Source: Labilibaculum sp.
GTDB lineage: Bacteria; Bacteroidota; Bacteroidia; Bacteroidales; Marinifilaceae
Direction: 5' to 3'
Length of the DNA: 64,000 nucleotides
Assembly (NCBI RefSeq): GCF_963664555.1
Contig: NZ_OY761461.1
Location: 4,381,769 to 4,445,768 of the forward strand
This document shows, piece by piece, positions 8,025-16,154 of the stretch. A model generated the notes under the pieces. The model was given only the letters and a program-made list of their open reading frames with translations, searched no databases and was not told where the DNA came from. Position numbers and translations under genes: made by a program. Positions within the stretch are counted from its first letter, which is position 1; every line of letters begins with the position of its first letter.

Positions 8025-9326
8025 GTGAACAAACGGATTCTAAAAATAGCGCTTCCAAATATTGTCAGTAATATTACTATTCCTCTGCTTGGCATTGTTG
8101 ACCTGGCCCTAATGGGACATTTGGGAAAAGTCGATTTCATAGGTGCAATAGCCCTTGGTGGAACCATATTTAATTTTCTTTATTGGGGATTTGCTTTTTT
8201 ACGAATGGGAACTTCAGGAATTACGGCGCAAGCATATGGTGCAAGAAATCTAAGTGAAACCATTCTATCCTTATCGAGAGCTCTTCTTGTAGCATTAATT
8301 GGCAGTATTTTCATATTAATTCTCCAAAAACCAATTGCCGATTTAAGTTTTTATGTAATTGACTCGGAAGAATCGGTTGAAACAATCGCAAAATCATACT
8401 ATTACGTTAGAGTTTGGGCCGCTCCGGCAACTATTGGCTTGTACGCCTTAACAGGATGGTTTATTGGAATGCAGAATTCTAAAATTCCAATGGTGATTGC
8501 CATTATCAGTAATGTTATCAATATTGCTTTGTCGTCATTCTTTGTTTACGGAATGAATTTAGATGCCCGGGGAGTTGCATTAGGAACTGTTATTGCCCAA
8601 TATTGCGGTTTATTTCTGGCTTTGTTTTTTATCTTTCGTTTTTACCGCCGGCTGTTTCGTTACTGGAGCATTCTAGGAATGATGAAAATTAAAGAATTGA
8701 AGAACTTCATTGCCATTAATAAAGACATTTTCATTCGAACACTCTGCATTATATTCGTTTTCACATTTTTTACAACAGAATCGGCAAATACCAACAAGAA
8801 CATATTGGCAGTAAATTCACTACTGCTTCAATTTTTATTCATATTTTCCTACTTTATGGATGGCTTTGCCTTTGCCGCTGAGGCATTAGTGGGAAAATTT
8901 ATTGGAGCTAAAAATCAAACCGGATTGAGAAGTGTAATTCGTCTTCTTTTTATTTGGGGAATTGGAATCAGCCTTGCCTTCACATTTTTTTATGCTACAA
9001 GCAGTAATTGGATATTATCTGCATTAACAAATAATAAATCGACAATATTAGAAGCACAAGCCTACATAAAATGGATTGTATTATTACCATTACTAAGCTT
9101 CGGCTCATTTTTACTCGATGGAATTTTTATTGGTGCCACAGCCTCTAAGTATATGAGAAAGACAATGATGGCCGCAACTCTATTTGTATTTATACCTTGT
9201 TACTATTTTCTGAGTGAAACTTTTCAAAATCACGGATTATGGATCGCCATGCTCGGATTTATGCTGGCCCGGGGAGTATTTCAAACACTATATTACAAAA
9301 AAGCAATCCTTCTTAAATTTAATTAA
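8025..9326 (+). CDS. MATE-family efflux transporter (DinF-like)
   Basis: This is a 433-residue inner-membrane exporter with about twelve hydrophobic helices in two similar halves. The N-terminus LKIALPNIVSNITIPLLGIVDLALMGHLG is characteristic of the DinF branch of the MATE family, which couples drug or metabolite export to Na+ or H+ influx. The start is a GTG (8025); no in-frame ATG occurs before the conserved N-terminal helix, so the GTG is the sensible choice. The gene converges with the following one, and their stop codons overlap by a few bases at 9323-9326 with no terminator between. The substrate is unknown. Confidence 0.9.
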   Translation: MNKRILKIALPNIVSNITIPLLGIVDLALMGHLGKVDFIGAIALGGTIFNFLYWGFAFLRMGTSGITAQAYGARNLSETILSLSRALLVALIGSIFILILQKPIADLSFYVIDSEESVETIAKSYYYVRVWAAPATIGLYALTGWFIGMQNSKIPMVIAIISNVINIALSSFFVYGMNLDARGVALGTVIAQYCGLFLALFFIFRFYRRLFRYWSILGMMKIKELKNFIAINKDIFIRTLCIIFVFTFFTTESANTNKNILAVNSLLLQFLFIFSYFMDGFAFAAEALVGKFIGAKNQTGLRSVIRLLFIWGIGISLAFTFFYATSSNWILSALTNNKSTILEAQAYIKWIVLLPLLSFGSFLLDGIFIGATASKYMRKTMMAATLFVFIPCYYFLSETFQNHGLWIAMLGFMLARGVFQTLYYKKAILLKFN

Positions 9327-10012
9327 TCTGCATTCAAAACCCCGGCTAAAGTACTTTGCAAAGCTTCAGTTAATTTTAAAACCTCATCTTCCTCTATTTT
9401 ATATTTTTCACTTGCCTTTTCAAGACGGTCGACCACATAGAAAAGCTGAATTAATTTCACTTTCTCTTCCAAACAAACATACAATACACTCGCTCCATCC
9501 CGACTCATTACATCGGGCTGATTTTTTTGATACATACGCGATATTGAAAACAGGTTGTTAGGAATTGAATTGCAGCTGATACCACTCACTTTCCTATATT
9601 CAATATGAAATTCAGGTAGCCGCAGATTGTTTTCCAGAATTTCATTTGTAAACGGATATTCATTCTTATTTCGTATCCCCAAATCGAATACAGAAGAAAA
9701 TGCTTCTTCAGTTTCAAAGCCCAAATCACCAAAGTAATCATCAATTAAATTGATTACAATGCCCGATTCAAGCTGATCTTTTAATGAAAAACACCTTCCC
9801 AAATGAATAACAACATCATATTTCCTGAAATTTAAAGCTTTACACAAATAATAGGAGATAACACTCCCTCCCGTACCCGAAATAAGTATATCCAGGTCTT
9901 TATCCTGATACTTAAAACGAGCATAGTTTTTCCCTAAATTTTCAACCAAAACCAGTTGACTAATAAAATTTTGCATGGCCGAAAATGCGCCAGCAATTAT
10001 CAAAATCTCCAT
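9323..10012 (-). CDS. Futalosine hydrolase (MqnB)-like protein with degenerate active site
   Basis: This 229-residue protein of the nucleoside phosphorylase/MTA-nucleosidase fold resembles futalosine hydrolase, which cleaves hypoxanthine from futalosine in menaquinone synthesis. Retained family segments are SGTGGSVISYYLCKAL (45-60), the RKYDVVIHLGRCF strand (63-75), and the very typical VFDLGIRNKNEYPFTN stretch (108-123). The catalytic MEGAA motif reads MSRDGAS (169-175), and the R-x-I-S-N/D segment carrying the catalytic acid reads FYVVDRLE. The NAGIAGSF motif reads HLGRCFSL. This suggests lost or altered hydrolase activity. No other menaquinone gene is nearby. It is transcribed divergently from folE. 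Family likely; activity doubtful. Confidence 0.72.
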   Translation of the reverse strand: MEILIIAGAFSAMQNFISQLVLVENLGKNYARFKYQDKDLDILISGTGGSVISYYLCKALNFRKYDVVIHLGRCFSLKDQLESGIVINLIDDYFGDLGFETEEAFSSVFDLGIRNKNEYPFTNEILENNLRLPEFHIEYRKVSGISCNSIPNNLFSISRMYQKNQPDVMSRDGASVLYVCLEEKVKLIQLFYVVDRLEKASEKYKIEEDEVLKLTEALQSTLAGVLNAD

Positions 10013-10050
10013 TGATGCAAGAACTTAGCCTAAACAAAAGCTTCGAAAAG

Positions 10051-10083
10051 TTTGTTATATAGGTGAAATTTATACTTATTTTG
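10051..10083 (+). promoter_or_regulatory. Candidate folE promoter
   Basis: TTTG (10051-10054) is followed after 21 bp by TTATTTTG (10076-10083), one mismatch from TAnnTTTG. It ends 40 bp before the folE ATG, in the divergent spacer with the MqnB-like gene. Confidence 0.45.
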
Positions 10084-10123
10084 CAAGTCAAAAATGTGAC
10101 TTAAATTAAAACACTAAATACAG

Positions 10124-10753
10124 ATGGAATTTTCAACCAACGGAGACACTAATAAAGGTTTTACAAAAATAGAAAAATACAATCAGGATACTACTGAACA
10201 GTTAATGTTTCACTATAAAAAAGTACTTGAATTATTAGGAGAAGATGCCGAACGCGAAGGTCTTTTAAAAACACCCTTACGGGTTGCCAAAGCAATGCAG
10301 TTTTTAACGCAGGGATATCACAACAATCCTGAGGATATATTAAGATCTGCCATGTTTCAGGAAGACTATCGTCAAATGGTAATTGTTAAGGACATTGAAG
10401 TTTATTCTATGTGCGAGCATCATATGTTACCATTTGTAGGCAGAGCACATGTTGCTTACATTCCCAATGGTACCATTACCGGATTAAGTAAAATTGCCCG
10501 GGTTGTAGATGCTTTTGCCCGCCGTTTACAAGTTCAGGAACGTTTAACCACTCAAATTAAAGACTGCATACAAAACACCCTGAATCCACTAGGTGTTGCT
10601 GTAGTTATCGAAGCTCAGCACATGTGCATGTCGATGCGTGGAGTTCAAAAACAAAATGCAATTACTACGACCTCTGATTTTACCGGTGCTTTTGAAAAAG
10701 TAGCTACAAGAGAAGAGTTTATTCGTTTAATTGCTAACAAATCAAACTACTAA
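10124..10753 (+). CDS. folE: GTP cyclohydrolase I
   Basis: This enzyme converts GTP to 7,8-dihydroneopterin triphosphate, the first step of tetrahydrofolate/biopterin synthesis. It has 209 residues, with a variable N-terminus and the conserved core from about residue 25. Zinc ligands are visible as C97 and H100 in SMCEHHMLPF and C168 in AQHMCMSMRG. Further signatures are GLSKIARVVDAFARRLQVQERLT (about 120-142) and the terminal TREEFIRLI. It is cytoplasmic and homodecameric in known members. It stands alone between the MqnB-like gene (divergent) and fabD, which has its own promoter. A very confident assignment. Confidence 0.97.
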   Translation: MEFSTNGDTNKGFTKIEKYNQDTTEQLMFHYKKVLELLGEDAEREGLLKTPLRVAKAMQFLTQGYHNNPEDILRSAMFQEDYRQMVIVKDIEVYSMCEHHMLPFVGRAHVAYIPNGTITGLSKIARVVDAFARRLQVQERLTTQIKDCIQNTLNPLGVAVVIEAQHMCMSMRGVQKQNAITTTSDFTGAFEKVATREEFIRLIANKSNY

Positions 10754-10811
10754 TTAGTTAATTGATTCATAGGAATCAAAGAATTACCAATTTACATTGT
10801 ACTTATGAAAA

Positions 10812-10842
10812 TTGCACATTGTAAATTGAATAGATATCTTTG
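10812..10842 (+). promoter_or_regulatory. Promoter of fabD
   Basis: TTG (10812-10814) is followed after 20 bp by TATCTTTG (10835-10842), a perfect TAnnTTTG element. The fabD ATG at 10935 is about 90 bp downstream, leaving an AT-rich leader. Confidence 0.65.
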
Positions 10843-10934
10843 TGCCCGGAATATTTTTAAATCTTACCATGATAATCAATTCATTGCTATTAAAAAAATA
10901 CGAATGAATTGAAATTTATTAATTGAAGAAGAAT

Positions 10935-11825
10935 ATGAAAGCATATGTATTTCCAGGGCAAGGAGCCCAATTTGTTGGTATGGGAAAAGACCTGTACGAA
11001 AATTCAGACCTTGCTAAAGAGCTTTTTGAAAAAGCCAACGATATTTTAGGTTTTAGAATTACCGATCTAATGTTCGAAGGAACTGACGAAGATTTAAGAC
11101 AAACAAATGTTACACAACCAGCAATCTTTCTGCACTCAGTAATCTTAGCCAAAACTCTTGGCGATGATTTTAAACCAGAAATGGTAGCAGGTCACTCTTT
11201 AGGAGAATTTTCTGCTTTGGTTGCTAACGGATCATTATCGTTCGAAGATGGTCTTAGATTGGTTTCTCAACGTGCTTCAGCAATGCAAAAAGCTTGCGAA
11301 ATTGAGCCTTCAACTATGGCTGCAATCATTGGATTAGATGATGAAACTGTAGTGAAAATATGTGAGGAAATTAATGAAATTGTTGTTCCTGCTAATTTCA
11401 ACTGTCCTGGTCAATTGGTTATTTCGGGCAGTATGAAAGGGATCGAAATTGCTTGTGAAAAATTACTGGAAGCTGGAGCTAAAAGAGCGCTTCCGTTAAA
11501 AGTTGGTGGTGCATTTCACTCTCCATTAATGGAACCTGCACGTGTCGAGTTGGAAGAAGCTATTGAGAACACAACTTTCTCAACTCCAATTTGTCCTGTA
11601 TATCAAAACGTAAATGCCTTGCCAGTATCCAATCCTGATGAGATTAAGAAAAATTTGGTTTCACAGCTAACTGCTCCGGTACGTTTTACACAAACCATGC
11701 TTAATATGATTGCTGATGGTGCAACATTGTTCACCGAAGTTGGTCCTGGAAAAGTAATTCAGGGATTGGTGAAAAAAGTTGACCGCAAAATGGAAACTGC
11801 TGGAGTAGATTCATTTCAAGGATAA
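10935..11825 (+). CDS. fabD: Malonyl CoA-acyl carrier protein transacylase
   Basis: It transfers malonyl from CoA to acyl carrier protein to supply fatty-acid elongation. There are 296 residues from the chosen ATG at 10935; a TTG four codons upstream (10923) is open in frame, but MKAYVFPGQGAQ is the canonical N-terminus. Visible are FPGQGAQ, the nucleophile elbow GHSLGE with Ser88, Arg113 in LVSQRASAMQ, the catalytic His195 in GGAFHSPLM, and the C-terminal EVGPGKVIQGLVKK. It is cytoplasmic. It is not in a fab cluster here; its only neighbours are folE and a convergent PPDK_N protein. It ends at a strong bidirectional terminator. Confidence 0.97.
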   Translation: MKAYVFPGQGAQFVGMGKDLYENSDLAKELFEKANDILGFRITDLMFEGTDEDLRQTNVTQPAIFLHSVILAKTLGDDFKPEMVAGHSLGEFSALVANGSLSFEDGLRLVSQRASAMQKACEIEPSTMAAIIGLDDETVVKICEEINEIVVPANFNCPGQLVISGSMKGIEIACEKLLEAGAKRALPLKVGGAFHSPLMEPARVELEEAIENTTFSTPICPVYQNVNALPVSNPDEIKKNLVSQLTAPVRFTQTMLNMIADGATLFTEVGPGKVIQGLVKKVDRKMETAGVDSFQG

Positions 11826-11841
11826 AAATTACAACTGATAA

Positions 11842-11877
11842 AAAAAGCCGTTTCAAAACTTATTGAAACGGCTTTTT
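11842..11877. terminator. Bidirectional terminator between fabD and the PPDK_N fusion
   Basis: A 15-bp perfect stem AAAAAGCCGTTTCAA/TTGAAACGGCTTTTT (11842-11856 and 11863-11877) closes a 6-nt loop and has A and T tracts suited to both directions. It directly abuts the minus-strand stop codon at 11879. Confidence 0.9.
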
Positions 11878-11878
11878 G

Positions 11879-14854
11879 CTATTTATAACTTATAACACTG
11901 GTTTGTTTTTTACCATCCATTAAAATTTCCAGAGGTTCTTTAAACCGAACATGTTTAAAATAATGGATCTGCTCAACAAGTTTTTGCGTGTCTAAAATTT
12001 CAGTATTCACAAAATTTTGTTCGGTATTACTTCTTACCGAAAAATATCCAACATTCATAGAAGTTACATTGTGAAAGAAATGAGACCCTAAGGAAGCATC
12101 TAAAGGAAAATCTTCCAACCCTTGCTCCACAATTACCTTTGCATTGGATATTTGAGACCAAAGCACAGGAATACCGGTAAACTTATCTCTTGTTCCCCAA
12201 CGGCCAGGACCGATCAACACATATTGACGATCCATCTCTCTCATTTTCTGATTTAATTTCTCAATCTCAAGAGCCATCTCTTCAGTTTTGGTACGATCAA
12301 ATTTTTCAATATCCATGTAAATTACATCACGAACATGATCTATTTTTCCGTTACCCATGCCTTTACTTGCCAGTAATACAAGCTTATCCTTATCAACTAA
12401 GGTCATATCTATATCAATACTCATCTCCTGACGAATCAAAGGTTTGATCTGTAAAAGCTGGAAAGTAGGCAAGTCATTTTTCCCTTTTGAAAGATCAACG
12501 GCAAACTCAATTTCAACAGGAGCTCCCATTGCTTGTTTAAAAATATTCAGAAGTACACTCAAAGCATGAGCAACAGGAACCTGATTGTATTTCAAAATAT
12601 TTGCAAAATTTACAACCCGTGGGCCCCGCAAATTCAAATCCGGTTCCAATCTATCGTTCTGGTAATCGTAAACTGAAGCGCAATGTAACAGATTCCCATC
12701 CTTTTCAGCATCTGCAAGTTCATATTTTATCGTAACAGCATCTTCACCGTCTTTTAAAAGATTAACATCATCTTTTTCCATATCGATCGCATAAAAATAT
12801 TTCTGCGAATCTTTCATTTGATCTTCAATTGAAGCCAATTGCAATTTTGGGTGTTCCGGGCAAAAACGATGCGTTTTTTCCCCTCCTACAACATATTTAC
12901 CCAACCCAACAGCTATCACTGCAAAACCATCCTCCGGTTTCATGTAAGAAAAAGGATAGTAGTTGTATGATTGTGCTACCCCACTGATATTTGGATAATA
13001 TCTGCCATTGGATTCCTGCCCTACCACTTCCTGAATAATTACAGCCATTTTTTCCTCTTCAATTTTATAATCAACCGCACTAAAATAGGATTGAGCCTCG
13101 GGCGAAAAAATAGAAGCGTAAATAAGCTTGATTGCCGTTACTAATTGACGAAACCGCTCCCCTATGTCAGGATGATTATTTGGAAGCAAATAAGTAGCAT
13201 AAACCCCTGCAAATGGTTGCATTAAAGAATCCTCAAACAAACCAGATGAACGCACAGCTAATGGACAAGTCATTTCTTCAAGATAATTTAGAAGCCTTTC
13301 TCTTAATTTATCAGACAACTCACCTTTCGCAAATAAATCACGTACCTTTTTATAGTTTTTATCGAGATAAATCTTGTTGTAAAGATTATTCTTCTCAATA
13401 AAGTTATCATATTCATCAACTCCAATAATAGCAGTTTTAGGAATCGATATATTAATATCCTTAATTAATTTCGCAAAATAAATATTCTCTATAAAATTAC
13501 TCAGAAAAGCCAGGCCCCGCCCTTTCCCTCCCAAAGATCCACGTCCCAAACGAACAACATAATGATTTGAATTAACGATATTAGGTCTGAATTTAATAAT
13601 CCGGCCCCGTAACTGTTTTATGCGTGAGGCTTCAAATACATCCAAACAAAATTTGCGTAAATCTTTTACCGATTTAAAATCCTCAATCTGATATCTTCTT
13701 AACTTTTTAGCAATATTAATTTCTCCTCTGGCCATTAACCATGTCGAAATTCCATTTCTTTTTGAATGGAAAAGAAGTGATTCATCCGGAACGTATTTTA
13801 GCTTTTCTTCAAACTCTTCCATAGACTTTGCGATAGCCACTTTAGTTCCACTTTGATTTCTAAAGACAAAATCACCAAAACCAAGTTTCGTGTAGATAAA
13901 GTTATAGATATCCAAAGCCAAAGTATCACTGTTCTTGTTAATAAAATCTGCATCAACCTGCATGGCACGAATTGCATTATCAGTATCATGCGATTGCATT
14001 AAACATGGAATTTTCATGTTTTTTTCCTGCACGTATTTAATCAGATCCACACCAGAATCATCATCCAATTTCCCATCCCTCGCAAAACGAACATCAGAAA
14101 TTACACAAAGCAAGTTTTCCAAATAATTATCGATAACTTCAACTGCATCTTCATAAGTACTCACCAAAATGACTTTAGGTCTGGCGCGCATTTTTAAAAT
14201 CTTATGCATTTCGTCAATATCCCCTTCATCCGATATCACTTTTTGGGTTTGAGTCATTACTGATGTGTACAGCAATGGCAGATATCTGGAATAATACTTT
14301 ACTGAATCTTCAACCAATAAAATGACTCTTACATCTCCACTCTTTGTATCGGGTTCCAGATTCATTCTATCCTCAATATACTTGGTCATGGCCATAAAAA
14401 TCTTGGTGGAACCATTCCAAACAAAAACCCGATCAATATTGTTCTTAATCTTATCTGCCGCTCTGTCAAAATAAGCCAGGTCGCTATTGTTATTTACCAA
14501 AACCAAAACAGGAATTTCGGGCTGAACCCTTTTTATTTCCTGACTTAATTCCAAAGGGGATTGCTTGTCCAAACCAGCCATTAAGATGACAACATCATAA
14601 TTCCTGTTTTTTAAGGCATCCAAGGCTTCATCATTAGTGGCTACACTCGTAAAACGTGGTGCCGCATATAAATTTAATTGCAGATATTCCCCAACAATTT
14701 TATCAGAAAACTGGCCTTCCCTAACAATTGTATAAGCATCATAATAGGTCGCGATCAAAAGAATCTCCTTCACTTTAAAAGGCATCAATTCCTGAAAAAT
14801 ATCTCTATCACTCTTTTTCCGTTTATATATCTTGGAAATCGAAACTTCTTCCAT
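11879..14854 (-). CDS. Receiver-like domains fused to a PEP synthase/PPDK N-terminal (ATP-grasp) domain
   Basis: This is a 991-residue soluble protein. Residues about 25-165 form a receiver-like domain lacking a clear phosphoacceptor. Residues about 175-325 form a second one with VEDS (acidic pocket), Asp254 in CVISDVRF and Lys307 in FINKNSD, so it could be phosphorylated. From about residue 430 a PPDK_N ATP-grasp domain follows: LGRGSLGGKGRGLAF (436-450), LAVRSSGLFEDS (532-543), EIEFAVD and LLQIKPL (781-806). GPGRWGTRD (883-891) lies in the C-terminal extension. The phosphohistidine swivel domain and the PEP/pyruvate barrel of true PEP synthases are missing. The next gene group upstream on the same strand is the korAB 2-oxoacid:ferredoxin oxidoreductase, which hints at pyruvate metabolism or its sensing. 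Reaction unknown. Confidence 0.82.
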   Translation of the reverse strand: MEEVSISKIYKRKKSDRDIFQELMPFKVKEILLIATYYDAYTIVREGQFSDKIVGEYLQLNLYAAPRFTSVATNDEALDALKNRNYDVVILMAGLDKQSPLELSQEIKRVQPEIPVLVLVNNNSDLAYFDRAADKIKNNIDRVFVWNGSTKIFMAMTKYIEDRMNLEPDTKSGDVRVILLVEDSVKYYSRYLPLLYTSVMTQTQKVISDEGDIDEMHKILKMRARPKVILVSTYEDAVEVIDNYLENLLCVISDVRFARDGKLDDDSGVDLIKYVQEKNMKIPCLMQSHDTDNAIRAMQVDADFINKNSDTLALDIYNFIYTKLGFGDFVFRNQSGTKVAIAKSMEEFEEKLKYVPDESLLFHSKRNGISTWLMARGEINIAKKLRRYQIEDFKSVKDLRKFCLDVFEASRIKQLRGRIIKFRPNIVNSNHYVVRLGRGSLGGKGRGLAFLSNFIENIYFAKLIKDINISIPKTAIIGVDEYDNFIEKNNLYNKIYLDKNYKKVRDLFAKGELSDKLRERLLNYLEEMTCPLAVRSSGLFEDSLMQPFAGVYATYLLPNNHPDIGERFRQLVTAIKLIYASIFSPEAQSYFSAVDYKIEEEKMAVIIQEVVGQESNGRYYPNISGVAQSYNYYPFSYMKPEDGFAVIAVGLGKYVVGGEKTHRFCPEHPKLQLASIEDQMKDSQKYFYAIDMEKDDVNLLKDGEDAVTIKYELADAEKDGNLLHCASVYDYQNDRLEPDLNLRGPRVVNFANILKYNQVPVAHALSVLLNIFKQAMGAPVEIEFAVDLSKGKNDLPTFQLLQIKPLIRQEMSIDIDMTLVDKDKLVLLASKGMGNGKIDHVRDVIYMDIEKFDRTKTEEMALEIEKLNQKMREMDRQYVLIGPGRWGTRDKFTGIPVLWSQISNAKVIVEQGLEDFPLDASLGSHFFHNVTSMNVGYFSVRSNTEQNFVNTEILDTQKLVEQIHYFKHVRFKEPLEILMDGKKQTSVISYK

Positions 14855-15044
14855 GCAAATTGGTATTTATGTTTTTGTTGTTTGTATTGTAAAAATACAA
14901 AATAATATAATTTTCCGGTTTTGAGTTCTACCTTTTCCCAACAAGTACTGATTTCATTTAAAATCAATTAATGAAAAGGAAAATTATCTTTTTTATTCAT
15001 TATTCGCTAAGAAAATGATGCCGAAAATACTAAAAAACAGGAAT

Positions 15045-15078
15045 AAAAAACAAAGAGGAAACTTATGGCTTCCTCTTT
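15045..15078 (-). terminator. Terminator of the korAB operon
   Basis: The 9-bp stem AAAGAGGAA/TTCCTCTTT (15052-15060 and 15070-15078) is followed on the minus strand by TGTTTTTTATT. It lies 34 bp beyond the korB stop. Confidence 0.75.
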
Positions 15079-15111
15079 CAATGTATTGATAAATTAAATA
15101 TTCCAGACTAA

Positions 15112-16152
15112 TTATTTAACTTCCCAAGTATCTCCGCTATTAAGCAGGTCATCCATACACTTAATTGATGATACCGCTTGTACATCTTTAATTTGCCGCA
15201 CCATTTTTTCTTCATAAGAAAGCGCTGCAACATCTCTAATTACGCCAAGTGCAACAGGATACTCCGGAGCTGACATATTTGATAATAGCCAAGCCATATG
15301 AGGATCAGGATTGTGAGCATCATGAATTAAAATGTCCTGCTCTGTAATGCCAAATTCACCAATTGTAACAACAATTAGTTTGCCATTACCTCCCAAAACT
15401 AATCCCTTGTTTCTATCCTTTCCGAAAACCATTCTCTCTCCGTGATGCAAAATCAACTGAAAATCATCCTTTGTTTCCTTATCAGTAATCAAAGCATGTG
15501 CTCCATCGTTATAAATCACACAATTTTGAAGGACTTCAATAATAGATGTTCCTTTGTGTTTTGATCCTGCCAAAATCAATTCTGTGGTCAATTTAATGTT
15601 TGTATCAATGGATCTGGCATAAAACTTTGATTGAGCACCCAAAGCTAATTCGGCAGGATGAAATGGTTGTTCAATTGTTCCGAATGGAGAGGTCTTGGTG
15701 ATCATTCCTTGCTTCGAAGTGGGTGAATACTGACCCTTTGTAAGACCATAAATCTCATTATTAAAAAGAAGAATTGTCATGTCAATATTACGGCGAATAG
15801 CATGAATGAAATGATTCCCCCCAATTGCCAAAGCATCCCCATCTCCTGAAACTTGTAATATTTCAAGATCCGGATTCGCTGATTTTACACCCGAAGCAAC
15901 CGCAGCAGCTCTTCCATGAATTGTATGAAAACCATAGGTATTCATATAATACGGAAAACGGGATGAACATCCAATTCCCGATATTACCGCGAACTTCTCC
16001 TTGGGAATGTCCATGGCAGCCATTGCTTTTTGAACCGAATTCAACACTCCATGATCTCCACACCCTGGACACCATCTTACTTCCTGATCACTTTTAAAAT
16101 CTTTTGGAGTTAATTTCACAGGACTATGTGATTTAAGAATTGTATCTGTCAT
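15112..16152 (-). CDS. korB: 2-oxoacid:ferredoxin oxidoreductase, beta subunit
   Basis: This thiamine-pyrophosphate subunit of 346 residues belongs to the enzyme that oxidatively decarboxylates 2-oxoglutarate (or a related 2-oxoacid) with CoA and reduces ferredoxin. Visible features are VRWCPGCGDHGVL near residue 26, ISGIGCSSRFPYY near 58, HGRAAAVASGVK, the TPP/Mg motif GDGDALAIGGNH near 105, and NNEIYGLTKGQYSPTS near 130. The 2-bp gap to the upstream alpha subunit implies translational coupling. The KorB/KorA order, and an alpha subunit with the gamma domain fused at its N-terminus, favour KorAB over the four-subunit or single-chain pyruvate enzyme; the substrate is inferred. Confidence 0.93.
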   Translation of the reverse strand: MTDTILKSHSPVKLTPKDFKSDQEVRWCPGCGDHGVLNSVQKAMAAMDIPKEKFAVISGIGCSSRFPYYMNTYGFHTIHGRAAAVASGVKSANPDLEILQVSGDGDALAIGGNHFIHAIRRNIDMTILLFNNEIYGLTKGQYSPTSKQGMITKTSPFGTIEQPFHPAELALGAQSKFYARSIDTNIKLTTELILAGSKHKGTSIIEVLQNCVIYNDGAHALITDKETKDDFQLILHHGERMVFGKDRNKGLVLGGNGKLIVVTIGEFGITEQDILIHDAHNPDPHMAWLLSNMSAPEYPVALGVIRDVAALSYEEKMVRQIKDVQAVSSIKCMDDLLNSGDTWEVK

Positions 16153-16154
16153 GA

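Noticed and set aside
10923..10934. TTG start for fabD
   Set aside because: The ATG four codons downstream begins the canonical MKAYVFPGQGAQ; no sequence support for the TTG.
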